A stretch of 64,000 bases of DNA from CBFHMJ01 sp965656875. Lineage in GTDB: Bacteria; Pseudomonadota; Gammaproteobacteria; Enterobacterales; Alteromonadaceae. The notes under the pieces are model-generated. The model was not told where the DNA came from, searched no databases, and saw nothing but the letters and a program-made list of their open reading frames with translations. Positions 42,098-51,657 of this stretch are shown piece by piece. The DNA lies in NCBI GenBank assembly GCA_965656875.1, contig CBFHMJ010000043.1, forward strand, positions 62,001-126,000, read 5' to 3'. The translations under genes were made by a program, and so were the position numbers. How positions within the stretch are numbered: the stretch's first letter is position 1; every line of letters starts with the position of its first letter.

Positions 42098-43459
42098 TTA
42101 TGCTCTCTCCCGCTCTGCGTGAGCTGCAATTATGCCAGCGCTTTGCTCATCAAGGATATGTAGGATTGATTTGCTCTTACCAGCTACGATGCTATGTACG
42201 AAGATTAATGGTAGTGCAGCAATCAGACCTTCAGCCGTTGTAACAAGTGCCATTGAGATACTACCAGCCATGATCTTCGGATCACCAGTACCGAACAATG
42301 TGATTTGTTGGAACGTGTTGATCATACCAACAACCGTACCTAGTAGACCTAGTAATGGTGCGATAGCAGCTAGAATCTTAATGACTGTTACGCCACGTTC
42401 AATTTTTGGAAGCTCTTTAAGAATTGCTTCATCAAGCTTAAGCTCAAGGTTTTCAACGTCAGCATTTTTGTTTTCGTTGTAAACTTTAAGGATACGACCA
42501 AGAGGATTAGATTGGTTAGGGTTAGATGTGTTCTTAAGTTGAGAACGCATTTGAGAACCCATCATTGTAAGCGTGAACATACGCTCAAGAGCAATTAGAA
42601 GACCCAGTGCTAATACACCAGTGATGATATAACCAACCATACCACCTGCTTCGTAACGATCTTGCAATGTCGCTTTTTGAGTATTTAGACGTAGAAGGTT
42701 TCCGCGAGTCGGGTCAACGAACAGTGCAGCTAAAGAACCAGCACCTGCCGCAGAGAAACCTTGAACTGTAGAAAGGTAGTGACCTTCTGCAGGACGACCA
42801 AGAGGCTGAATTTGCTTAGTCTCAAGGTTATAAACAAGGTAGTTAGAATCCGTCATAAGGTTGAAGTTACCAACACGAGTAACCGGTGTTACATTAGTTG
42901 AACCATCAAGGTTAACAACTTCTGCATCAAACTTAACTACTTTACCTGATTCAGTCATTTCTGTCTGAAGTGCAATCCAAAGTTCTTCTAACTCACGAGT
43001 AGTTGGAAGTTCTTTTGCTTCAGCAAGTTTAACTAAAAGCTCATCACGACCCGGATATTGAGCACTGATGATTGAACCAGAAATAGAACCCATTGTGTCA
43101 TTAGCTGCACGACGAACAACACCGAACATTTCACCAAGAGTACCCTGAGCATTTGTTAGCTCAGTTTCTTTGTTTGCTAATGTGATTTCATTCTGAGCGA
43201 ACTGATCTTTCAGACGGTTGCCACGCGCTTTCTCTTTAGCAAGAGTATCTTTTGCTTTTTTAAGAAGTGCGGCTTTGTCTGCACGAGCAGCCATGAACTC
43301 TTGCTCACGTTGCTTGTTGATTTTACCTTCAGAAATACGATCTTGTTTTACCTGCTGTAGTAGCTGGTCAAGCGTAGTGTTTGCAGCTGCTGTGAAAGCA
43401 GTTGACGCAGTGATAGAAACTGTAGCTGCGATTAGAATGTTCTTTAAAACCTTTTTCAT
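42098..43459 (-). CDS. TtpC-like MotA/TolQ/ExbB protein with N-terminal coiled coil
   Basis: Protein of about 453 residues. From the ATG at 43459 it starts with a signal-like helix (MKKVLKNILIAATVSITAST) and an Ala/Lys/Gln-rich coiled coil to about residue 130. A periplasmic region follows, and then a C-terminal ExbB-type membrane domain (LLGLLGTVVGMINTFQQITL, GSISMALVTTAEGLIAALPL). This is the TtpC architecture described in Vibrio TonB2 systems, where it is needed for transport by certain receptors. A longer frame to 43528 overlaps the DUF3450 gene. Confidence 0.88.
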   Translation of the reverse strand: MKKVLKNILIAATVSITASTAFTAAANTTLDQLLQQVKQDRISEGKINKQREQEFMAARADKAALLKKAKDTLAKEKARGNRLKDQFAQNEITLANKETELTNAQGTLGEMFGVVRRAANDTMGSISGSIISAQYPGRDELLVKLAEAKELPTTRELEELWIALQTEMTESGKVVKFDAEVVNLDGSTNVTPVTRVGNFNLMTDSNYLVYNLETKQIQPLGRPAEGHYLSTVQGFSAAGAGSLAALFVDPTRGNLLRLNTQKATLQDRYEAGGMVGYIITGVLALGLLIALERMFTLTMMGSQMRSQLKNTSNPNQSNPLGRILKVYNENKNADVENLELKLDEAILKELPKIERGVTVIKILAAIAPLLGLLGTVVGMINTFQQITLFGTGDPKIMAGSISMALVTTAEGLIAALPLIFVHSIVAGKSKSILHILDEQSAGIIAAHAERERA

Positions 43460-43466
43460 TATCCTG

Positions 43467-44237
43467 TTACTCCGCAGCGAAAATTGGAAGTTTAACCAGA
43501 TTTGGTGCCGCTTGTTTACGAGCAACACGTACAGCCTGAGTTACCGAACGAAGATAATCATCGCTCAGGGCTTCCCATGAACGGCTGGAGTTATTCCAAA
43601 CCCATGCATGCTTTTGATCTAATGATTGAGCAAGGAAAGCGATACGTCCAACGTGAACAAAGTCAACAGTCACGTCAGTACCGTTGTTGTCCAGAGTACC
43701 CTGCCATGCACGGATCATTGAGCCATAATCTTTTTCGATTTGATAAGCTTCAAGAACCTGACGGTAACGCTCTGAAGTAGAGATATTTTGTTGCTTCATG
43801 ATTTCACGAAGCTTTTCAACACGCTCTTTACGCTCTGTAAGAAGAATTGGAATATCAGCTTCGATGAACTCTTCTAACGTATCAATCATTTTGTACATTA
43901 GAGGAACAACGTTACGCTTAGTTGTTACGATTTCATCGATTTGACGATTGAAAGAATCGATACCAGCTTGCTGATCAGCTACCAGACGAGCAACGTGATC
44001 GTTGTAGACTTTCAGGTTTTCATATTCGTCAACAACAGTTCTGTACTCAGCCAATAAGTCCTGGCTCTCACTATAAATATTGTTAATCTTCTCCTGAGAC
44101 TTAGCAGCAGATTCATGAATTTTCCGTTCTGCTTTATGCAAGTCTTCCAGCGGGTCTGCAGCTACGTTGCCGCCCGCGAACGCGAAAGCACCAATAAAAG
44201 CTGATGCGATAAGACTTTTTCTGATTTTCACAGACAT
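43467..44237 (-). CDS. DUF3450 family exported coiled-coil protein
   Basis: Protein of about 256 residues, first gene of the TonB-system operon. The signal peptide from MSVKIRKSLIASAFIGAFAF ends near NVAA. A long coiled coil follows (IHESAAKSQEKINNIYSESQ onward), then the DUF3450 C-terminal part with FVHVGRIAFLAQSLDQKHAWVW split over two segments. DUF3450 proteins are regularly encoded upstream of TtpC-ExbB-ExbD-TonB. They probably span the periplasm beside TtpC. No clear promoter was identified upstream. Confidence 0.88.
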   Translation of the reverse strand: MSVKIRKSLIASAFIGAFAFAGGNVAADPLEDLHKAERKIHESAAKSQEKINNIYSESQDLLAEYRTVVDEYENLKVYNDHVARLVADQQAGIDSFNRQIDEIVTTKRNVVPLMYKMIDTLEEFIEADIPILLTERKERVEKLREIMKQQNISTSERYRQVLEAYQIEKDYGSMIRAWQGTLDNNGTDVTVDFVHVGRIAFLAQSLDQKHAWVWNNSSRSWEALSDDYLRSVTQAVRVARKQAAPNLVKLPIFAAE

Positions 44238-44246
44238 AGTTCCCAA

Positions 44247-45170
44247 CCAATTTTATTATTAACTGACTCCCGGCTACCTGATGTAACCAGGAGATTGACC
44301 AACATAATACAACCCAAAGACCATCTATTAGGATGGTTAAATCCGACGAATACTCCCATGAACCGACATCTTGTGTCAATTAACGAGAGTGTTCATTGAT
44401 TCGACTAATAATAGAAAAGAAATCTTTTGATTGTTAAAAATTGAATCTATACCTATTCAATAGTGCCCTGATAACGACTCTACAGTCCATTTCAAAGCTT
44501 TAGCACAAGGTGTGTAGAAAACATGCTGACCTGGATATAACCGGACAGTACTTTGACAAATTTGCATTTTGTCTTCGAACACACACTCTTTTTAATGGAA
44601 GAAAGTTTGCAATCCCCCGTCGATTACCCGCCTGTTATCCTCGACTAAAATCAGTTTATAGTCATTTAAGCCAGAATATGCAGGCGTTTAAAAGCCAAAG
44701 TGGAAGAATATTCACATAACTAAGGAAGATTTTCAAACACAAAAACTATTTAATTAATTCAAATCGCCCTAACTGACGATAAAAGGCGTATATATCATCA
44801 ACAATGCCCCTGGAAAGATTTGTAAATCAGGTCAGGTACATATTGCGAAAAAATAACACTCTTGATACAGTTTTTTAAAAGCAAAATCATCTAACTGATT
44901 GTATTTAATGTATTTAAATACATTACCGTTATCACATTCATATTTGGGTATTAATTAAATGGGTTACAAAGTTCCCGTTAATTAAAATACTATTAAATAT
45001 TTAATATTTTCTATTTAATTCAATATCTTAAAATCATTAGCGCTCAGAAATCATATAATAATGCTAAAAACAATACAGACCATTCATAATTTCTGATTTA
45101 CTAAATATTTAAATGAGCAGTGCTATGAAGTTTTCTTTGAAATGAGGTCATACCAGAGGTATAAAATCAA
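44247..45170. other. Gene-free AT-rich intergenic region
   Basis: More than 900 bases with no convincing coding frame; the one 69-codon frame (44510-44719) has no RBS and unlikely composition. The right half is very AT-rich. It holds a perfect 18-base palindrome (44907-44924) and an imperfect hairpin (44951-44985). It may contain a long leader for the TonB operon, a small RNA or decayed sequence. I cannot decide which. Confidence 0.6.
44907..44924. repeat. Perfect 18-bp AT-rich palindrome
   Basis: AATGTATTTAAATACATT is its own reverse complement. It lies in the gene-free region, 670 bases from the nearest start codon. It could be a regulator site or chance in AT-rich DNA. Confidence 0.6.
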
Positions 45171-45198
45171 AAAAGGAGGGTTAATTAACCCGCCTTTT
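45171..45198 (-). terminator. Terminator of the methyltransferase gene
   Basis: AAAAGG-A-GGGTTAA pairs with TTAACCC-G-CCTTTT with a single mismatch, and on the minus strand it is followed by TTTTTT. The stop codon of the gene lies in the stem. Confidence 0.75.
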
Positions 45199-46090
45199 GA
45201 ATCACAATACCAATGCCCGGCTTTACGTTATTACTATTCAAATGAGTGATTGTTAGTTCGAAATCATGATTTTTACATTCAGCTTCAAGCCACGCTAAAT
45301 CCTGAATCGTTACCACAGAAGCCAGTTGATGTTCCAATCTGCTTATATTTGCTTCCAGTGCCTGTTGAGCATAATTTAATTGTCCAATTCGATGCTGATG
45401 AATAACATCTTTCCTATCCAGAGACGAATAGATTATTTTACACAGTTCAATTGCGGGAAGAATGGTGGACTGTCGATCAGGCAACATGCGAGCCTGATGA
45501 AGCCTTGCACTCAGTGTTTCCAGTTTCTTCAAGTCAGACTTGCTCAGCTTCTTTTTCTTAGTTAAAAGTTTAGCGAACTGCCCAAATATATTCACATCCT
45601 TAATGATTTCAGATTCCTGGATTTGTTTTTTAGCGAGTGACGTTAGCGCTGAATCAAAAGAATGTACAAGGCCAACAAACATACCATTTTTTCTTAGTAC
45701 TCTTAGTACCTCTGTAATCCCTTCTCGAAAGCCGCCATACTCCAGACCAAACAGACTCATAGCCACATCAAAACTACTTTTTCTGTAAGGTAAGTCTGTG
45801 ACATTGACACCTGATTCGAAAATAACATTTTCGCTAATCTCGGCTCGGGTCTTTTCCGGAATATCGACGATATCTACAGCTTTAATTTTTGCTTTACCCA
45901 GTTCGTCCTCAAGTAACCTCAACAAACTACCAGTACCTGTGGCCAAATCTATTAGTGATTTTTTTGCTGGAGCTGATGATATGGCATCCGTGAAGAATTT
46001 CTTGATCTCATCATGTTGCTCATAATTAATTAGCGACTCTTTTGCACCACTATCCCAATATTGTTGCCACGCTTGTGTTGTTTTTGTCAT
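45185..46090 (-). CDS. Class I SAM-dependent methyltransferase
   Basis: Protein of 301 residues without signal peptide. Motif I is LIDLATGTGSLLRLLEDELG, the acidic residue after beta 2 is in VDIVDI, and motif IV-like SSFDVAMSLFGLEYGG follows. It then has a helical Lys-rich extension (KLLTKKKKLSKSDLKKLE). The fold suggests a small-molecule or quinone-type methyltransferase, but the substrate is unknown. It is transcribed as a single gene between the TonB-dependent receptor and the gene-free region. Confidence 0.82.
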   Translation of the reverse strand: MTKTTQAWQQYWDSGAKESLINYEQHDEIKKFFTDAISSAPAKKSLIDLATGTGSLLRLLEDELGKAKIKAVDIVDIPEKTRAEISENVIFESGVNVTDLPYRKSSFDVAMSLFGLEYGGFREGITEVLRVLRKNGMFVGLVHSFDSALTSLAKKQIQESEIIKDVNIFGQFAKLLTKKKKLSKSDLKKLETLSARLHQARMLPDRQSTILPAIELCKIIYSSLDRKDVIHQHRIGQLNYAQQALEANISRLEHQLASVVTIQDLAWLEAECKNHDFELTITHLNSNNVKPGIGIVIQKAG

Positions 46091-46154
46091 AAAAAGACTC
46101 TTTAGTCGTTACTTATCAAATTCTGTAGCAGATTGATTAAATCTATTTAAAAAA

Positions 46155-46178
46155 AAAGGCCGCCGTAGGGCAGCCTTT
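46155..46178 (-). terminator. Terminator of the TonB-dependent receptor gene
   Basis: AAAGGC...GCCTTT stem with an inner GCC/GGC part and small mismatches, followed on the minus strand by a long T run. It lies 20 bases after the stop codon. Confidence 0.85.
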
Positions 46179-46196
46179 CTTTAAATAAACTTCAAA

Positions 46197-49046
46197 TTAG
46201 AAGCTGTGAGAGATTCTCACGAAGTACTCACGACCGAAAATACGGTAAGTACTTGGGTCTGTTGAACCGTTGAAACCAGCATCGATATATGTTGGATCAC
46301 GGTCAGCAAAGTTGTTGATACCCATTGAAACACGAGTACCGAAGTCGAAGTTATAAGCTACAGCGATATCCTGGTAAGTAGCAGAACCTACTTCCTGAGT
46401 ATAATCGATGAAGTTAACTTCAGCAGTGATATCTGAAATGTGCTCTACAGAGTAAGTTACAGATAGGTCATTCCAGTACCAGTTTGCGTCGAAGATAGCT
46501 TTATCTTTCGCGTAAACTTCGCCAAGGTCGAAGTCATGAGTACCAGCCATTTGGATCTCAGGCTGACCTTCAGAATCAATACGGCTACGGTCGATTAGGT
46601 GAGTCCAACCAAGGTGAGTTTTGATTTCACCCCATTCGCCGATTTCGAAATTGTAATCGAACGTGAAGTCAACACCTTCCGCTTTCATTGAAGCAAGGTT
46701 ACGGTTAGCAGCAAAGATTGCGTTGATACGACCATCTGAGAAACGAGAGATGTTAGCACAAGCAGACTCAGAACCATCGTTGATACACTGGTCAAGAGTA
46801 GACTGAGCTGACAAGCTCGCGATAACGCCGTCTAGCTCAACTTTCCACCAGTCAGCAGTCATGCTGAAACCGTCAAGGAATTCTGGAGACCATGCGATAC
46901 CAACTGTGTAAGTATCACCCTCTTCCGGAGCCAAATCAGTGTTACCACCTACACGAGCACGTAACTGTGAGTCAGTTTGTTGGTAACCACCTTGTGGAAC
47001 ACCTTGAGCCACACAACGAGCCTGACCGTCTGCAGATAAGTCACCCCAGTTAGTTGTGCTACAAGGATCCTGAGTTTGTGGGAAACCGTCAGCCTGACCA
47101 TCGAACAATTCGTTGATGTTTGGTGCACGGAATACTTCACCTACAGTACCACGTACTAGTAGACCTGGCATTGGACGCCATTCGATACCACTTTGTAGAG
47201 TAGTGTTTGAACCGAATGTGCTGAAGTCGTCATAACGAATACCAAGTTTCAAATCTAGCATTTCAGCGAAAGGCGCGTCAGCTAGTAGAGGAACAAGGAA
47301 CTCACCATATAGAGAGTTTACTGTGTATGAACCTTTAGTACCCTGGCCAGTGTTACCAGATACTGTGTCCATGTATTTACCAGAATCAACTTCGTTTTGA
47401 AGTGCTTCACGACGGTACTCGTAACCGAATGCAACGCCGATAGTACCAGCTGGTAGGTCGAATAATTCACCAACAACGTTAGCAGTGATCATGTCTTGTT
47501 CAGTTTGAACAGTGTCAACTAACGGTGCAGAAATGTAGTCAAGCATTTCTTGAGTGATAGTACCTGGACCACCGAAAAGGTTTAACGATACACAACCTGC
47601 GATTGGAGAATCAGGAGTACCACAAACAACATTACCGTCATCATCTACGAAAGATGGACCTAATGCGTTTGCTACGTTTTGACCGTATAGCTGACCGTAG
47701 TCAACGTCAGTACGGCTACGACGACCCCAGTTGTAAGATACGTCCCAAGACCAGATATCGTTGAACTCGCCTTCGAAGCCAGCAACTGCCTGAACCTGAG
47801 TAACGTCTTGTTCAAAACGACGCTCGCCTTCTACGATACGACGACGCGCACGCCAGATATCTTCACCGAATGGGTTGTAAGCGTTGTCTTTAGAAACACC
47901 GTTGAACATACCTAGTGATTCGCCGTCAGCGTTGAAACGCTCTACAGAGTAACCAGGGTCAAACTGTGTATCGAATGGAACTGGCGCAAGACGCTGTGCA
48001 GATTCACGTTGGTTAAGACGGATAGCACCGAAGAAACGAACGTCTTCTGCTACGTCAAACTTAGTCTCCATGAACACGTTCGCTCTCGTGTATGGAGTTT
48101 GTAGGAAGTTAACAGGAGCATAGTTATACGTATCGTTAACTGCACCACCACCTACGTAGTCTCTGAACTGATCAGCTGTTGGGAAGTTAGTACCCCAAGC
48201 TGAATTATCAAGAGTTTGAGAAGCTGCAGTACCGTTGATGTTGAAGTTACCACCAAGGTTACGTGAAGAACCAAGACCGAAAACAGTTGGGTTTTCAGGA
48301 TCTTGATCAGCAGTTACGAAACCACGGTTATCAAAACCTTCACCGTCAACGATGAAATAACTGTTTTGGAAGAATTCAGTATCAGTACCGCCCTGAAGAA
48401 CAGCTTCCTGCTCAACGTACTCAGCACCAAATACTACGTTACCGCCGTCCCATGCTTTACCAGCAAGCATACTAGCGATTTTCTCGATACCACCGTCAGT
48501 ATCGAATGCATCTCTTTGCTGAACTTCGAATTGAACACCTTCGAAGTCGTCACGAGTGATGATGTTAACAACACCAGCTACCGCGTCAGCACCGTAAACC
48601 GCAGAAGCACCATCCTTAAGGATTTGAACTTCTTTGATCATTGTTGATGGGATAGTTTGGAAGTCACCGCCGTCAACAGTACGACGACCGTTGATAAGGA
48701 CAAGAGTACGGATTGAGCCTAAACCACGAAGGTTTACGAATACGCCACCTGAACCACCGTTGTTGGTAGTGGTGCCGATTGGAGAACCAGACATCGCTGG
48801 CATTCTTTGGATAAGATCACCAACATCAGTGATACCCAAATTGATCATGTCGTCGCGGCTAACGACTGTTACTGGGCTAGCGCTTTCTAAATCTGTTCTT
48901 TTAATACGAGAACCAGTAACTTCAATACGCTCTACTTCTTCGCCTTCTTCAGCAGCGACTACGTTAGTGCTCACAGCAGCAGCTGATGCAGCACCAAACG
49001 CAATAGCTAAGCGAACAGCTTTCACTAATTTGCTGTTTGTGTACAT
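46197..49046 (-). CDS. TonB-dependent outer-membrane receptor
   Basis: Receptor of 949 residues. The signal peptide (MYTNSKLVKAVRLAIAFGAA, ending VVAA) leads to a TonB-box-like segment EEVERIEVTGSRIKR. The plug domain has LVLINGRRTVDGG and EVQILKDGASAVYGADAVAGVVNI as two conserved segments, and a 22-strand barrel ends in YFVRISHSF with terminal Phe. VTGSRI and the LIQRMPAMSG region place it with the large CirA/Oar-like receptors of marine bacteria; the ligand is unknown. The codon choice is even and regular, suggesting high expression. The RBS is AGGGAG. The TonB operon nearby may energise it. Confidence 0.94.
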   Translation of the reverse strand: MYTNSKLVKAVRLAIAFGAASAAAVSTNVVAAEEGEEVERIEVTGSRIKRTDLESASPVTVVSRDDMINLGITDVGDLIQRMPAMSGSPIGTTTNNGGSGGVFVNLRGLGSIRTLVLINGRRTVDGGDFQTIPSTMIKEVQILKDGASAVYGADAVAGVVNIITRDDFEGVQFEVQQRDAFDTDGGIEKIASMLAGKAWDGGNVVFGAEYVEQEAVLQGGTDTEFFQNSYFIVDGEGFDNRGFVTADQDPENPTVFGLGSSRNLGGNFNINGTAASQTLDNSAWGTNFPTADQFRDYVGGGAVNDTYNYAPVNFLQTPYTRANVFMETKFDVAEDVRFFGAIRLNQRESAQRLAPVPFDTQFDPGYSVERFNADGESLGMFNGVSKDNAYNPFGEDIWRARRRIVEGERRFEQDVTQVQAVAGFEGEFNDIWSWDVSYNWGRRSRTDVDYGQLYGQNVANALGPSFVDDDGNVVCGTPDSPIAGCVSLNLFGGPGTITQEMLDYISAPLVDTVQTEQDMITANVVGELFDLPAGTIGVAFGYEYRREALQNEVDSGKYMDTVSGNTGQGTKGSYTVNSLYGEFLVPLLADAPFAEMLDLKLGIRYDDFSTFGSNTTLQSGIEWRPMPGLLVRGTVGEVFRAPNINELFDGQADGFPQTQDPCSTTNWGDLSADGQARCVAQGVPQGGYQQTDSQLRARVGGNTDLAPEEGDTYTVGIAWSPEFLDGFSMTADWWKVELDGVIASLSAQSTLDQCINDGSESACANISRFSDGRINAIFAANRNLASMKAEGVDFTFDYNFEIGEWGEIKTHLGWTHLIDRSRIDSEGQPEIQMAGTHDFDLGEVYAKDKAIFDANWYWNDLSVTYSVEHISDITAEVNFIDYTQEVGSATYQDIAVAYNFDFGTRVSMGINNFADRDPTYIDAGFNGSTDPSTYRIFGREYFVRISHSF

Positions 49047-49549
49047 TTATGTTTTCTCCCTGGACCACTGTATAAGTGATTCTAGTTTTTAAAAAATAAG
49101 GCCTTTACATGGGCACCTTTTGCTCCCGTGGTCGGACTAGACCTAATCTATCGTCCTGAATATTAACCGTTATTTTTCTCGACGGTCAACACTTCTCCCT
49201 AATCTTTTTTAAACCCATTTTTTTGCATCATTCATCTGGATTGAACATTAACATCACGTAACGTTTCAGTGTTGCACTTTCCTCAGTTAAACGAACTGAC
49301 TTAATACTATGTAATAATTGAAATTTATCGGTATCACTTGTGCTAATTTGTTCATTTTTTTCAAAAAACGAACAGAACCCATATTTACAATTTACAAATA
49401 AATAACATGTAGCAGTGGGCATTTAAAAAGCCCTCAAGGTTCTAAAATCGCGTAAATATGCTGTTTTTCAACATTTACATTTTACAGGCATGTTATCATG
49501 CGCCCCGTCAGCAAAGGTCTCAACGCTTAATTTTCAATCAGGTGAAAAC
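49047..49549. other. Intergenic region between the TonB-dependent receptor and dinG
   Basis: About 500 bases without a convincing gene. It holds the putative receptor promoter (49160-49189) and, near the right end, the dinG leader with AGGTGA before the ATG. I found no clear LexA-type CTGT-N8-ACAG box in it. Confidence 0.6.
49160..49189 (-). promoter_or_regulatory. Candidate promoter of the TonB-dependent receptor
   Basis: On the minus strand TTGACC (49184-49189) and TAATAT (49160-49165) are 18 bases apart, leaving a leader of roughly 110 bases before the start codon. Shifting by one gives TTAATA at 17. Plausible, not proven. Confidence 0.5.
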
Positions 49550-51640
49550 ATGCTCAGTGACAAACTAAAGTCACAAATCCGTAAGATACACAAATCCATT
49601 GGTCAGTCACTTGATGGATATCAACCCAGGAAAGGACAAAATTACCTGGTTGCAGAAATTGCAAAAACATTGGCAGGAGAATATAGCAAGGAAAAGCGCC
49701 TTGCTGTCATAGAAGCAGGCACCGGGACGGGTAAATCACTAGCTTATTGCCTGGGCGCCATACCCTTTGCAGTTGCAACCAGTAAAAAAGTCATCATTTC
49801 AACAGCAACCGTTGCATTACAAGAACAACTGTTTTTAAAAGACCTGCCATTTTTTTCCAGGCACTCCGGACTGAATTTTTCATACGAGCTGGTAAAGGGT
49901 CGGCAACGCTATGTATGTCGTCAAAAGCTTTACGACCTTGTTTACGCTGAACAAGAACAACTGTCATTCACTCAACTGTCACAAAAACCGGTTACGGAAA
50001 AAGCCCGGTCGTTATATAAAGAGCTATTTGAAAGTCTTGAGGATGGAAAATGGGATGGTGAATATGACAGCTGGCCGGACTCTCTGGCATCCATTGACTG
50101 GACTTTAATTCAAAGTGATCGCCACAGTTGTACACGAGCGCTTGAATCACATCGCTCTTGCCCTTTTCATAAGGCGCGGAACGCCATTCACAAAGCAGAT
50201 GTACTTGTCGTAAATCACGCACTTTTGATGGCTGATCTCTCTCTTGGTGGCGGGAAAATCCTACCTGAGACAGACGACGCAATTTATATCATTGATGAGG
50301 CTCATCATCTTCCAGGCATTACTCGCGATTTTTCATCAGCATACAGTTCAACAAAAGGCGCTCTCGACTGGCTGGACAAGCTTCCCAAAACACTACATAA
50401 GTATTCTGCGCTCATTGATCGTAATAAAACGACAACAATGGTGATGAAAGCCCAGGATGCACTGGAAGACATTACTACCAATCTGAAAGAAGTACATCAA
50501 TGGATTGAAAGTAACCATCAGACGCTATTTTTATCCAATGACACTTATCGTTTTGAGCACGGCAAACTTCCTACTTTCTGGTATCAGAAATCAGATGTTT
50601 TATCGAGCAAATTTCAAGCAGTAGAATCTCAACTCAATCGACTCAATGATGTGTTGACTGAGGAGATAAATGACGGCTCGGTCAACAAAGTGAATGCGGA
50701 GCCCTTACTCGCCGAAACATCGTTTTATTTACAGCGTCTGGAAAATAGTACGAAATTATGGACCTTACTAAATAAACCAGCATCTGAAAAACAACCGCCT
50801 AATGCAATCTGGCTGGAGATCAATAAACCAGAAAAAGGAAATCGCATTGACTACACCATTTCAGCAGCGCCATTAGAAGTGGGTTTTTGGTTGTCCGATA
50901 TGCTTTGGAGTAAATGTGCCGGGGCTGTACTTTGTTCTGCTACCTTAACAGCGCTGAATAAATTTGATTATTTCCGGTTTCAAGCTGGATTGATGAATAA
51001 TGACGGGACTCAATATATCAGAACGCCAGGCCCTTTTAATTACCAGGAGCAGGCGGAACTGGTCATTCCGTCAATTAAAGTGGAACCGGGTAGTGACCAG
51101 TTTACCGATGAATTAGTTAAACAGATTCCAAGGTTGCTGGAAAACCAGTCTGCTTCATTAGTTTTGTTTTCTTCTTACTGGCAAATGGATGCTGTTGCCG
51201 ATGCTTTACGGCAAAAATCTCAAGCAAAGTTACTGATACAAGGTGAGACTTCACGACAAGCTTTGTTGAGTAAACATAAAAAGGCGATTGATAGTGGTAA
51301 GCCGAGTATTTTGTTTGGTACTCAAAGTTTATCTGAAGGGCTGGATCTACCGGGTAAATACCTGACGAATCTTATTATTACCAAGATCCCGTTTGCAGTT
51401 CCTGATTCTCCGGTAGAAGAAGCTCATGCTGAGTATATAAAGGATAAAGGTGGTAATCCGTTTTTAACCCTGTCAGTGCCGGAAGCTTCTCGAAAGCTCA
51501 TTCAGGCATGTGGTCGCCTGATTAGAAAAGAATCTGACACGGGTCGGGTTGTCATTCTCGACAGACGACTGGTATCACGTCAATATGGAAAATCACTCAT
51601 AAACGCTTTACCTGATTTCCGTCGAAAAATTGAATATTAA
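49550..51640 (+). CDS. DinG/YoaA-family ATP-dependent DNA helicase
   Basis: XPD-like superfamily 2 helicase of about 696 residues. The ATG at 49550 has AGGTGA in front; a frame from 49490 is less supported. Walker A is EAGTGTGKS, the iron-sulfur cysteines lie in YVCRQKL, SCTRALES, SCPFHK, the Walker B box is DEAHHLPG, and late motifs are FGTQSLSEGLDLPG and QACGRLIRKE. It probably unwinds R-loops or damaged DNA. It heads an operon with the TSUP transporter gene and priC. It could be either DinG or YoaA; I cannot separate these by eye. Confidence 0.92.
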   Translation: MLSDKLKSQIRKIHKSIGQSLDGYQPRKGQNYLVAEIAKTLAGEYSKEKRLAVIEAGTGTGKSLAYCLGAIPFAVATSKKVIISTATVALQEQLFLKDLPFFSRHSGLNFSYELVKGRQRYVCRQKLYDLVYAEQEQLSFTQLSQKPVTEKARSLYKELFESLEDGKWDGEYDSWPDSLASIDWTLIQSDRHSCTRALESHRSCPFHKARNAIHKADVLVVNHALLMADLSLGGGKILPETDDAIYIIDEAHHLPGITRDFSSAYSSTKGALDWLDKLPKTLHKYSALIDRNKTTTMVMKAQDALEDITTNLKEVHQWIESNHQTLFLSNDTYRFEHGKLPTFWYQKSDVLSSKFQAVESQLNRLNDVLTEEINDGSVNKVNAEPLLAETSFYLQRLENSTKLWTLLNKPASEKQPPNAIWLEINKPEKGNRIDYTISAAPLEVGFWLSDMLWSKCAGAVLCSATLTALNKFDYFRFQAGLMNNDGTQYIRTPGPFNYQEQAELVIPSIKVEPGSDQFTDELVKQIPRLLENQSASLVLFSSYWQMDAVADALRQKSQAKLLIQGETSRQALLSKHKKAIDSGKPSILFGTQSLSEGLDLPGKYLTNLIITKIPFAVPDSPVEEAHAEYIKDKGGNPFLTLSVPEASRKLIQACGRLIRKESDTGRVVILDRRLVSRQYGKSLINALPDFRRKIEY

Positions 51641-51657
51641 CAAGAGGATATAATCTC

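Noticed and set aside
44510..44719. 69-codon open frame in the gene-free region
   Set aside because: No RBS, no recognisable domain, unusual composition and AT-rich surroundings without coding character.
49440..49549. Possible LexA box before the DinG-type helicase (CTG ... CAG elements)
   Set aside because: The half-sites are not spaced by the required 10 bases, so they do not form a standard box.
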